This document shows, piece by piece, positions 6,111-13,597 of a stretch of 25,889 nucleotides of DNA (positions within the stretch are counted from its first letter, which is position 1; each line of letters starts with the position of its first letter). The notes beneath the pieces were generated by a model, which ran no database searches, had not been told where the DNA came from, and was given only the letters and a program-made list of their open reading frames with translations. Position numbers and translations under genes: made by a program. Source of the DNA: a virus; IMG/VR virus record IMGVR_UViG_3300025543_000180, positions 1 through 25,889 of that record, one strand, 5' to 3'.

Positions 6111-7448
6111 ATGGCTTTTGGAATTAATACTTTTGCAGAATCATCATTCGCTGCAATTACAGAAAATCCGATTGTAGCAGTAACTGGTCAAGAACTTACC
6201 ATAGCAGAAACATCTCCTGGTGTTATTATTGATGTAACTGTTTCTTTAACTGGTCAAGATATAACTATCACAGAAGGTGATGTAGGTATCTTTGCAGGTG
6301 TTGTTGCATTTCCAACAGGTGAAGCTTTATCTGCTAATCTAGGTTCAGTTATAGCAAACATAAACGCAGATGTTGATATTACCGGTCAAGAATTAACTGC
6401 TACAGAAGGAACATTAACTTTAGATGCAAATACACTAGTAGATCTCACTGGTCAGTCTTTAAGCGTATCACTTCCAAGTCCTTTAGTATTTACTGGATTT
6501 GGAGATGCTCAAATATCTACGGCTCAATCTAAATTCGGTGGAGCAAGTTTACTTTTAGATGGCACAGGAGATTATTTAGAATCAGAAGGAGCTTACAATT
6601 TTGGAAGCGATCCATTTACAGTAGATATGTGGGTACGTCCAACTAGCGGAACTCAGGACGGCATCTTTTTTGATAGCAGAGATTCAACATCTAATGATAC
6701 AATAGCCCTTCGTCAGTCTACGGATAACTTATTGGTTATTCGTGGAAATGTTACTTTATTTAACATTAATAATGTATTTTCTGAAAATACCTGGGTGCAT
6801 ATTGCTGTTACTCGTGGTGATCCTTTTGGAAATACTTATTCTGTTTTTGTTAATGGTGTTAAACAAAATAGTTCACTTTTTGGTGCAACACCAACCGCAG
6901 CAAATATACATATTGGCTCTGACTTTAACGGTTCTAATAACTGGGAAGGTTATATTGATGAACTTCGTGTAGCTAATGTAGACGAGTATGGAGGTACAGA
7001 TTTCACTCCACCGACTTCAGCATACACAGCAGATGAAAATATTCCAATTTTATTACATTTTGACGGTGCGAACGGCTCAACTACTTTCACAAATGATGGT
7101 ATTGTTCAATCCGTAACAGTAACCGCAAACGCAGATGTTTCAGTTACTGGTCAAGAACTAACTATGCAAGAAAATGCTCCAGATGTTACTGGAGATGCAA
7201 ATATTTCTTTAACTGGTTTTGCTTTATCCACTTCTCTTGGCACAGCAGTTTTAGATGCATTAACCCCTGCAGAAGTAACTGGTCAAGAATTAACTATGCA
7301 AGAAGGTACTGCTACTGCAGATGATGCGAGTGCTGAAATTACAGGACTTTCTATGTCAATGGCTCAAGGAAGTGTTAAAAATGTTATATGGAATCCTGTA
7401 GATACAGGAACAATTTCACCATGGACGGAAGTTGACACTGCTGCATAA
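6111..7448 (+). CDS. Adhesin: LamG lectin domain set within 22-residue repeats
   Basis: A 445-residue protein. Nine (V/I/L)TGxxL(T/S)-type repeats occur, with Thr-Gly at 25, 47, 69, 91 and 113, then at 346, 368, 390 and 411, i.e. an almost exact 22-residue period. Between them residues ~126-330 form a concanavalin/LamG-like jelly roll: FGGASLLLDGTGDYLESEG (142-160), FTVDMWVRP (169-177), WVHIAVTRG (228-236), VFVNGVKQ (245-252), WEGYIDELRVAN (278-289), then LLHFDGANGSTTF. LamG folds typically bind glycans. The C-terminus has two Trp-containing strands (IWNPVDTG, PWTEVDTAA), common in marine phage fibre ends. Probable role: glycan recognition on the host surface. The stop overlaps a strong promoter for the next gene. 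Confidence 0.75.
   Translation: MAFGINTFAESSFAAITENPIVAVTGQELTIAETSPGVIIDVTVSLTGQDITITEGDVGIFAGVVAFPTGEALSANLGSVIANINADVDITGQELTATEGTLTLDANTLVDLTGQSLSVSLPSPLVFTGFGDAQISTAQSKFGGASLLLDGTGDYLESEGAYNFGSDPFTVDMWVRPTSGTQDGIFFDSRDSTSNDTIALRQSTDNLLVIRGNVTLFNINNVFSENTWVHIAVTRGDPFGNTYSVFVNGVKQNSSLFGATPTAANIHIGSDFNGSNNWEGYIDELRVANVDEYGGTDFTPPTSAYTADENIPILLHFDGANGSTTFTNDGIVQSVTVTANADVSVTGQELTMQENAPDVTGDANISLTGFALSTSLGTAVLDALTPAEVTGQELTMQEGTATADDASAEITGLSMSMAQGSVKNVIWNPVDTGTISPWTEVDTAA
6180..7370 (+). repeat. Interrupted array of 66-bp (22-residue) repeats
   Basis: Units coding for V(T)GQELTxxE-type segments occur at 66-bp spacing in 6180-6470 (five units) and again in 7143-7370 (four units, the last spacing being 63 bp). 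The lectin domain occupies the space between. The most similar units are those coding for VTGQELTMQE at residues 345-354 and 389-398. Confidence 0.8.
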
Positions 7449-7460
7449 ATGAAATATTAT
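7432..7460 (+). promoter_or_regulatory. Near-consensus sigma70-type promoter before the second fibre gene
   Basis: A perfect TTGACA (7432-7437) and TATTAT (7455-7460, five of six) are exactly 17 bases apart. The -35 lies inside the last codons of the LamG adhesin gene. Transcription would start near 7467, leaving a leader of about 18 bases with AAGGA (7471-7475) ahead of ATG 7485. This is the best promoter match in the window. Confidence 0.65.
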
Positions 7461-7484
7461 GATATAATTTAAGGAATCTAAAAT

Positions 7485-8504
7485 ATGCCTAATACTACAT
7501 CGACAAGTTTAAAACTAACCGTACAAGCAACTGGTGAAAACTCAGGAACTTGGGGTGCTTTTACTAATACTAATTTACTTATTTTAGAACAAGCAATTGG
7601 TGGTTATGATGCGGTTGCTTTGAATGCAACAACAGGTGCTACTTTAACTTTTTCAAATGGTGTATTATCGAATGGTAAAAATCAAGTTATAAAACTAACA
7701 GGAACTATTACTTCTAATGTAAATGTTATTATTCCTGATTCCGTTGAAAAAACATATTTAGTTGAAAATGCAACTAGTGGAGCATTTACTGTTACATTTA
7801 AAACTTCTTCTGGAACAGGTGTTACTTGGAGCACTACTGATAAAGGAACTAAATTAATATATTCAGATGGAACAAATGTTGTTGATTCAACATTTGTTGA
7901 TAATGCAATTCAAGAAGTTTTAGATGACACTTCCCCACAATTGGGCGGAGATCTAGATACTAATTCTTTTGACATTCAATTTGATGATGCAAAAGGAATT
8001 AGAGATGATTCTGATAATGAACAATTAATTTTTCAAAAAGCTACCACTGCAATTAATTATTTTGAAATGACCAATGCTGCAACAGGTAATAATCCTGCAC
8101 TATCTGTAGCAGGAGATGATACAAATGTGGGATTAGACATTACTACAAAAGGTACTGGATTAGTTAAATTTAATGATGCAGCCTACAATCCAGAAGCTAC
8201 ATTAACGGATGGAGCGACTATAAATTGGGCTGTAAATGCTGAACCCGTAGCAAAAGTAACCCTAGGAGGCAATAGAACTATTGCTGCTCCAACTGGAGGA
8301 GCTACTGGACAATTCGTCTCTTTACTGGTAATACAGGATGGTACAGGTTCAAGAACTTTAACTTGGAACGCAGTTTATGAATTTGCTTCAGATACTGCAC
8401 CGACATTAACAACAACCGCTGATTTAGGGGACTTGTTTGTGTTTAGATATAATGGTACAAAGTGGTTAGAGGTTGGAAGAAACCAAGCTTTAACATTAAG
8501 TTAG
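7485..8504 (+). CDS. Tail fibre protein, 339 aa, with shared C-terminal tip
   Basis: The N-terminus (GENSGTWGAFTNTNL at 17-31) is the widespread marine-phage fibre head, followed by a beta-rich domain to about residue 135 (KLTGTITSNVNVIIPD). Residues ~138-165 contain VLDDTSPQLGGDLDTNSFDI, a linker module frequent in phage fibres. Then comes a short GTGLVKFNDAAYNP segment (223-236). Residues 239-339 are the compact tip shared with the fibre at 3909: about 84 of 101 residues match by hand alignment. It has its own promoter and AAGGA site. Role: host attachment. The half-length shaft and lack of 30-residue repeats set it apart from the longer fibre. Confidence 0.75.
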   Translation: MPNTTSTSLKLTVQATGENSGTWGAFTNTNLLILEQAIGGYDAVALNATTGATLTFSNGVLSNGKNQVIKLTGTITSNVNVIIPDSVEKTYLVENATSGAFTVTFKTSSGTGVTWSTTDKGTKLIYSDGTNVVDSTFVDNAIQEVLDDTSPQLGGDLDTNSFDIQFDDAKGIRDDSDNEQLIFQKATTAINYFEMTNAATGNNPALSVAGDDTNVGLDITTKGTGLVKFNDAAYNPEATLTDGATINWAVNAEPVAKVTLGGNRTIAAPTGGATGQFVSLLVIQDGTGSRTLTWNAVYEFASDTAPTLTTTADLGDLFVFRYNGTKWLEVGRNQALTLS

Positions 8505-8514
8505 GAGAAAAATT

Positions 8515-9135
8515 ATGTGGGCATTAGTACAAAATGGACAAGTAACAAAAACATTTAATTATGCAAAAGGATTTGTGTTGAATGATACACAATATCCAAA
8601 AGACATATTTACTAAATGGAGTCAAGCTGAAAAAGAAGCTATTGGAATTTATGAAATAATTGTCGATAAAACAAATTACAAAGACACAGAATATTATATA
8701 AATACAAATTCAACAATTGCATTTGCAAATGGTCAAGTTACTGAATCTTGGGGAACTGCAACTGCTAAAAGATTAAATGATGAAAATGCAGTAGACGGAG
8801 ATGGAAACCCTATATTACTTGATGGTGTTCAAGTTATTAACTATGGTTTAAAAACTGAAAAGAAAAGAATTGTAAAAGATCAAGCTGCAGGATTACTTGC
8901 TAAAACAGATTGGTATGTCGTTAAAGCAACTGAAGTTTCTGATTATACTGTACCTGCAGATATTACAACGTATAGAGCAGCAGTTAGAACTAAATCAAAT
9001 CAAATGGAAACAGCAATAGATGGTGCAGCAAATGTCGATGCACTCAAAGCATTATATGAATATACTAACACAGGAACAGAACAAGATCCTGTGTATACAA
9101 GACCTTTAGGAGAGTGGCCAGAGGAGGTAATCTAA
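8515..9135 (+). CDS. Tail-fibre-associated protein with chaperone-like C-terminus
   Basis: A 206-residue protein with AGGAGA before its ATG. Residues 1-46 (WALVQNGQVTKTF; YPKDIFTKWSQAEKEAIGIY) form an N-terminal segment seen in many proteins beside marine phage fibres. Residues ~116-162 (KRIVKDQAAGLLAKTDWYVV, VPADITTYRAAVR) resemble the C-terminal part of tail-fibre assembly proteins of the Phage_tail_APC type, where LL..TDWYV and YR..VR are the usual signature, and WPEE ends the protein as is common there. It may help fold or attach the neighbouring fibres, or be a virion component itself. The assignment is by remembered motif, not alignment. Confidence 0.6.
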   Translation: MWALVQNGQVTKTFNYAKGFVLNDTQYPKDIFTKWSQAEKEAIGIYEIIVDKTNYKDTEYYINTNSTIAFANGQVTESWGTATAKRLNDENAVDGDGNPILLDGVQVINYGLKTEKKRIVKDQAAGLLAKTDWYVVKATEVSDYTVPADITTYRAAVRTKSNQMETAIDGAANVDALKALYEYTNTGTEQDPVYTRPLGEWPEEVI

Positions 9136-9136
9136 C

Positions 9137-10546
9137 GTGTTAATAGTTGGAGGAAACCAATCGGCAGGGGGTTATGACGTTGATAACTCATTAAGATTTA
9201 ATGATGGTAGTGATGATTCTTTAACTAGAGCATTTCCTAGTGCTGGAAATCAAAGAACTTGGACTTTTAGTACATGGGTTAAAAGAGCTTACATTAGTAA
9301 TGCCAACATGAATATTTTAGGAACAGATTATGCTGGAAGTGGAGAGGCATATTTTTTATTTAGACCAGGAGATAGAATACAGTACGGACAATACGAAGGT
9401 GGTGGTACAGTTGGAAACTATAGACTTGAATTAAATAATGTTTTTAGAGATTCATCAGCTTGGTATCATTTTACATTAGTTTGGGATACTACAGATGCAA
9501 CAAGTTCGGATAGAATAAGAATCTATGTTAATGGTGTTAGACAAACAAGTGCTTATGCTGCTGTATATCCAGCATTAAATTATCAAGGTGTGGTTAATCA
9601 AGCAAGAACTCATTATATAGGAGACGCATTTTATGGAACTAATTTAGATGGTTATCTTGCTGAAACAGTATTTATAGATGGACAAGCATTAGAACCAACA
9701 TCATTTGGAGAATTTGACGAAGATTCAGGAATCTGGAAACCAATAGATGTATCTGGATTAACCTTTGGTACAAATGGATTTTATTTACCATTTGAAAACT
9801 CTGCTGCATTGGGTCAAGACGATAGTGGTAATGGAAATAACTTTACTGTAAATAATTTAACTAGCATAGACCAAACTACGGATACACCGACTAATAATGG
9901 AGTAGTATTAAATAATTTATATAGTAGCTCTGGAACTGGTTTTAGTGAAGGTAATTTAAATTATACTAATTCACCTGCTGCTTGGAAAAGTGCTTTATCT
10001 ACAATAGCACCAAATCAAGGAAAGTGGTATGTGGAATTCAAGAAAGTTTCAGGTACTTATGCTTGGTTTGGTGTAACTGGTGAAAACTTAGCTGAAACTA
10101 TTTCTAATTTCTGGCTGGGTAGTGATAATGGCAGTTCTGGAACTAATATAGCTTGGGGATCTCAAAGCGGAAATGTCGAATCTAATGGTGTTAACTTAGG
10201 TTTTTTTGGAGGTTCAATGGCTGATGGAACAATAGTAGGAATTGCTCTTGATTTAGATAATGACTATATTTATTTTTCAAAAAACGGAACTTTTATAAAT
10301 AGTGGTGACCCCACAAGTGGTGCTTCTGGAACTGGTGGTTTTGCTTTACCAAATAGAGTAGCTTTAGAAGCTTATATGATTGGTGTTAGTTCTTATTCGG
10401 GTAGTGTACTTTCTTGTAATTTTGGCAGTCCATCTTACACAATCTCATCAGGAAATAGTGATGCTGATGGCTACGGAAACTTTGAATATGCTGTACCATC
10501 AGGATATTATGCACTTAACACAAAAAATTTAGCGGAGTATGGATAA
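9137..10546 (+). CDS. Adhesin with LamG-like and SPRY domains
   Basis: GTG 9137 is chosen as start because AGGAGG (9122-9127) precedes it; the next ATG would remove part of the first domain. Residues ~15-190 are a LamG/concanavalin-like domain (SLRFNDGSDDSLTRAF, WTFSTWVKR at 42-50, WYHFTLVWD at 109-117, IYVNGVRQTS at 129-138, LDGYLAETVFIDG at 170-182). Residues ~296-430 are SPRY-like (KWYVEFKK at 296-303, IVGIALDLDNDYIYFSKNGT at 366-385). This pair is frequent in marine phage adhesins and probably binds carbohydrate or protein receptors. The gene ends in TAATG, sharing one base with the next start. In relatives I recall, the next domain is part of the same chain. A slippery heptamer lies at 10522. 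Confidence 0.72.
   Translation: MLIVGGNQSAGGYDVDNSLRFNDGSDDSLTRAFPSAGNQRTWTFSTWVKRAYISNANMNILGTDYAGSGEAYFLFRPGDRIQYGQYEGGGTVGNYRLELNNVFRDSSAWYHFTLVWDTTDATSSDRIRIYVNGVRQTSAYAAVYPALNYQGVVNQARTHYIGDAFYGTNLDGYLAETVFIDGQALEPTSFGEFDEDSGIWKPIDVSGLTFGTNGFYLPFENSAALGQDDSGNGNNFTVNNLTSIDQTTDTPTNNGVVLNNLYSSSGTGFSEGNLNYTNSPAAWKSALSTIAPNQGKWYVEFKKVSGTYAWFGVTGENLAETISNFWLGSDNGSSGTNIAWGSQSGNVESNGVNLGFFGGSMADGTIVGIALDLDNDYIYFSKNGTFINSGDPTSGASGTGGFALPNRVALEAYMIGVSSYSGSVLSCNFGSPSYTISSGNSDADGYGNFEYAVPSGYYALNTKNLAEYG
10522..10528 (+). other. Candidate -1 ribosomal frameshift site (A AAA AAT)
   Basis: In the frame of the LamG-SPRY gene, bases 10522-10528 read A AAA AAT, matching the X XXY YYZ slippery pattern. 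A -1 shift here skips the TAA at 10544-10546 and enters the frame of the next gene without meeting a stop, joining the two proteins through the short linker KKFSGVWI. GCGGAG follows at 10532-10537. No obvious downstream stem or pseudoknot is visible. A-runs are common in AT-rich DNA, so this is a testable candidate only. Confidence 0.35.
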
Positions 10547-11616
10547 TGGCTTATACACCAATAGATAAATCAGACGATTATTTTAATACTGTTCTTTATA
10601 CAGGTAATGGTTATCCAACGTCTAATACACAATCAATTACAGGTGTAGGATTTCAACCAGATTTTATATGGATTAAAGATAGAGATACATCACAACATCA
10701 TAGACTTGCAGATGTTGTTAGAGGAGTTAAGAAAAATTTAAAATCAGATCAAACTGATGCAGAAAATACTACTAATTCAACCAATGGTTTGCAAAGTTTT
10801 GATAGTGATGGTTTTACACTTACACAAGATAGTAGCGATCATGGTTACAATGCTAATGGCTCATCTCAGGTTTCATGGAACTGGTTAGCTGATAACACAA
10901 GTGGTTCATCAAACACAGATGGAAGTATCACATCAACAGTTTCAGCAAACACTACAAGTGGATTTAGTATTGTGTCTTATACAGGTACTGGTGCTAATGC
11001 AACTGTAGGTCATGGGTTAGGTGTAGCACCAAAAATGGTTATATGTAAAGGAAGAAGTTTCTCTAGTTCAGCACATTGGCTTACATACCATGAAGCTATG
11101 GGGAATACTTCTGCTATGAAATTAAATTTAGATACAGCAAAAGAAACTACTTCTTTTTATTGGAATGACACTTCGCCAACATCTTCAACATTTTCTCTTG
11201 GTGCTAGTACAGAAGCAAACACATCAAGTGCAACCTTTATAGCTTACTGCTTCGCAGAAATAAAAGGGTTCAGTAAGTTTAACTCATACACAGGCAATGG
11301 AAGTTCAGATGGAGTATTTGTTTATACTGGATTTAAACCTGCTTGGGTTATGATTAAAAAATCAAGTGGTGTAAATGAATGGGGTATTTGGGATAACAAA
11401 CGATCAACATTTAATGTTACAAATGATATTATTTACGCAAATTTAACTAACGCAGAAGCTTCTAACAATGCAAATGGTTTAGATTTTGTAAGTAATGGTT
11501 TTAAAATAAGAGCAAGTGGAGATTTATTTAATGCATCTGGTGGCACATACATCTACATGGCATTTGCTGAAAATCCTTTTGTTACATCTACAGGAATACC
11601 AGCAACTGCTCGATAA
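10546..11616 (+). CDS. Adhesin C-terminal-type protein with three internal repeats
   Basis: The ATG overlaps the previous TAA by one base, implying translational coupling. The 356 residues hold three related units: YTGNG...GVGFQPDFIWIK (18-44), YTGTG...GLGVAPKMVICK (145-168) and YTGNG...TGFKPAWVMIK (248-271). Each closes with an aromatic strand: VSWNWLAD (109-116), FIAYCFAE (231-238), YIYMAFAE (335-342). The first unit also has RLADVVRG (53-60). I recognise this as the domain (DUF7483-like) usually placed C-terminal to LamG-SPRY in marine phage adhesins. Here it is a separate gene. It probably works as the partner or extension of the previous protein at the tail or capsid surface. Confidence 0.7.
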   Translation: MAYTPIDKSDDYFNTVLYTGNGYPTSNTQSITGVGFQPDFIWIKDRDTSQHHRLADVVRGVKKNLKSDQTDAENTTNSTNGLQSFDSDGFTLTQDSSDHGYNANGSSQVSWNWLADNTSGSSNTDGSITSTVSANTTSGFSIVSYTGTGANATVGHGLGVAPKMVICKGRSFSSSAHWLTYHEAMGNTSAMKLNLDTAKETTSFYWNDTSPTSSTFSLGASTEANTSSATFIAYCFAEIKGFSKFNSYTGNGSSDGVFVYTGFKPAWVMIKKSSGVNEWGIWDNKRSTFNVTNDIIYANLTNAEASNNANGLDFVSNGFKIRASGDLFNASGGTYIYMAFAENPFVTSTGIPATAR

Positions 11617-11640
11617 GAAATCTTGCTATAACACATAATC

Positions 11641-11649
11641 TGGTATATT
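11641..11649 (+). promoter_or_regulatory. Candidate extended -10 promoter for a leaderless tail-hub mRNA
   Basis: TGG followed by TATATT (11644-11649) is an extended -10 element; TTGCTA (11623-11628) is a weak -35 at 15-base spacing. A start seven bases after the -10 falls at 11656-11657, the A of the next ATG. No Shine-Dalgarno sequence is visible before that ATG, so a leaderless transcript is possible. Alternatively the gene is read from upstream with weak initiation. Confidence 0.35.
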
Positions 11650-11656
11650 TTAAAGT

Positions 11657-13597
11657 ATGCTACAAAAACTTAACTTCAAACCCGGATTCAATAAACAAGT
11701 AACCGATTCAGGTGCTGAATCACAATGGGTCGATGGAGATTTTGTCAGATTTCGATATGGTTTACCTGAAAAGATAGGGGGCTGGTCACAACTTAGTAAA
11801 ACTAATCAAACCATACCAGGAGCAGCACGTGCTCAACATGCATTCGAATCCTTAGCCGGTGAAAAGTATGTAGCAATTGGAAGCTCGCAAGGTTTATTTT
11901 TATATTACTCGGATAAAATTTATGACATCACTCCATTAGATACAGGTTTAACAGGAGCTGATTTTGATGCAACAACCGGTTCACCAACGGTTACTGTCAA
12001 TAAAACAACACATAATTTACAGAATGGAAGATATGTAAAATTTTCTTCAGTTACGGTTCCAACTGGATCGGGTTATGCAACATCTGATTTTGAAGATAAT
12101 ACGTTCGAGATAAAAAATGTAACTGCTAATACTTTTGAAATTACAATGCCAACCAATTCAGCAGGTACAACATCTGGCACTGGATCTGCTCAAATTGATC
12201 CTTATGTATTTGTGGGACCTACTATTGAGACTGCAGGATATGGTTGGGGAACATCGACTTGGAGCGCTGAAACATGGGGTACACCAAGATCTACTAGTAA
12301 CGTGATTCTGGATCCAGGCAACTGGAGTCTAGATAACTTTGGACAAATATTAATTGCAACCATTCATAATGGTAAAACATTTACTTGGAATGCCGGAGCC
12401 GCTGGTGCAAGAGATATTCGAGCAACAACTATGTCAGGTGCACCTACCGCATCAAGATCGACACAAGTTTCTGATAGAGATAGACATGTGTTTCATTTTG
12501 GAACTGAAACAACGATTGGTGATACATCGACTCAGGATCCAATGTTTATTCGATTTTCAAATCAAGAAGATTATAATACCTATACTCCAACTGCAACCAA
12601 TACCGCAGGGACCTTTAGACTCGATAAAGGTAATGTGATTGTTGGAGCAGTATCTGGTAAAGATTATACACTAGTATTAACCGATTCATCGGCTTATGTT
12701 ATTCAATTCGTTGGTCCACCTTTTACTTTTTCAGTTAGACAGGTAGGTACTAATTGTGGATTAATTGCTCAACACGCTTTAAGTTATTCAAATGGGGTTG
12801 TCTTTTGGATGTCGGGTGAAGGTGGATTTTTTATGTACGATGGTACGGTTAAAGCAATACCATGTTTAGTAGAAGATTTTGTATTTACCACATCTGGAGA
12901 TAATTTAGGAATTAATTATTCTGCATCAGAAATTGTTTATGCAGAACACAATACTTTATATAATGAAATTAATTGGTTTTATCCAAAAGATGGTTCTATT
13001 CAAAATGATAGATGTGTAACGTATAACTATGGAGAAAACTGTTGGACAACTTCATCATTAGGGAGAAGTTCTTATATTGATCAAGGCGTATATGATTTAC
13101 CGTATGCAACCGATTATGATACTACTGCTACACCTAGTTTTGATATTCAAGGAGTAACAAACATTAATGGTGCATCAACTTACTATGCTCATGAAACCGG
13201 AACCGATCAAATAAATTCATCTGGTACAACTTCTATTGATGCCTATATTCAATCAGGAGACTTTGATATATCTGCAAGACAAAGTGGATTAGGTCAAACA
13301 ACTGGTCTTGCTGATCTTAGAGGTGATGGTGAATTTATTATGTCAATGAGAAGATTTATACCTGATTTTAAAGTACTTACAGGTAATTCAAAAGTAACAT
13401 TATTATTAAATAATTATCCATCGGAAACTGCTACAAGTTCACCTTTAGGTCCCTTTACAATTACATCAACCACTGATAAAGTGGACACTAGAGCAAGAGG
13501 CAGGCTTCTTGCAATCAAAATTGAAAATGACGCTGTAGGTGAAACTTGGCGTTATGGAACATTAAGAGTAGATATAAAACCAGACGGAAGAAGATAA
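11657..13597 (+). CDS. Tail hub / DNA-stabilisation protein, P22 gp10 or T7 gp12-like
   Basis: A 646-residue protein. The N-terminus carries ESQWVDGDFVRFRYGLPEKI (21-40), a signature of the large hub proteins of marine podoviruses. The rest is beta-rich with repeated Trp-containing strands (SAETWG, GNWSLDNFGQILIA, FRLDKGNVIVGAVSGKDYTL, ENCWTTSSLG), fitting a beta-propeller-like hub, and a final jelly-roll-like part with ARGRLLAIKI (residues ~613-622). Proteins of this class sit below the gatekeeper and form the nozzle through which DNA leaves. No Shine-Dalgarno site is visible. The stop overlaps the next start (TAATG). The family call is by memory of motifs; the split between gp10-like and gp12-like cannot be decided here. 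Confidence 0.72.
   Translation: MLQKLNFKPGFNKQVTDSGAESQWVDGDFVRFRYGLPEKIGGWSQLSKTNQTIPGAARAQHAFESLAGEKYVAIGSSQGLFLYYSDKIYDITPLDTGLTGADFDATTGSPTVTVNKTTHNLQNGRYVKFSSVTVPTGSGYATSDFEDNTFEIKNVTANTFEITMPTNSAGTTSGTGSAQIDPYVFVGPTIETAGYGWGTSTWSAETWGTPRSTSNVILDPGNWSLDNFGQILIATIHNGKTFTWNAGAAGARDIRATTMSGAPTASRSTQVSDRDRHVFHFGTETTIGDTSTQDPMFIRFSNQEDYNTYTPTATNTAGTFRLDKGNVIVGAVSGKDYTLVLTDSSAYVIQFVGPPFTFSVRQVGTNCGLIAQHALSYSNGVVFWMSGEGGFFMYDGTVKAIPCLVEDFVFTTSGDNLGINYSASEIVYAEHNTLYNEINWFYPKDGSIQNDRCVTYNYGENCWTTSSLGRSSYIDQGVYDLPYATDYDTTATPSFDIQGVTNINGASTYYAHETGTDQINSSGTTSIDAYIQSGDFDISARQSGLGQTTGLADLRGDGEFIMSMRRFIPDFKVLTGNSKVTLLLNNYPSETATSSPLGPFTITSTTDKVDTRARGRLLAIKIENDAVGETWRYGTLRVDIKPDGRR

Noticed and set aside
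6742-6972. Overlapping plus-strand frame coding a very hydrophobic peptide inside the LamG adhesin
   Set aside because: It is an out-of-frame reading of lectin-coding sequence; the Leu/Ile richness comes from the shifted AT-rich codons and there is no binding site.
7463-7468. TATAAT as the -10 for the second fibre promoter
   Set aside because: It is a perfect hexamer, but its distance to TTGACA is 25 bases; TATTAT at 7455-7460 has the optimal 17-base spacing.
3909-11616. Diversity-generating retroelement acting on the adhesins
   Set aside because: No reverse transcriptase and no template-variable repeat pair with A-specific differences was seen in the window; the two similar fibre tips differ at all kinds of positions.
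13546-13597. Earlier start (ATG 13546) for the Arg/Gly-tailed protein
   Set aside because: It lies 52 bases inside the hub gene and lacks a good binding site; ATG 13597 has the TAATG junction used repeatedly in this operon.
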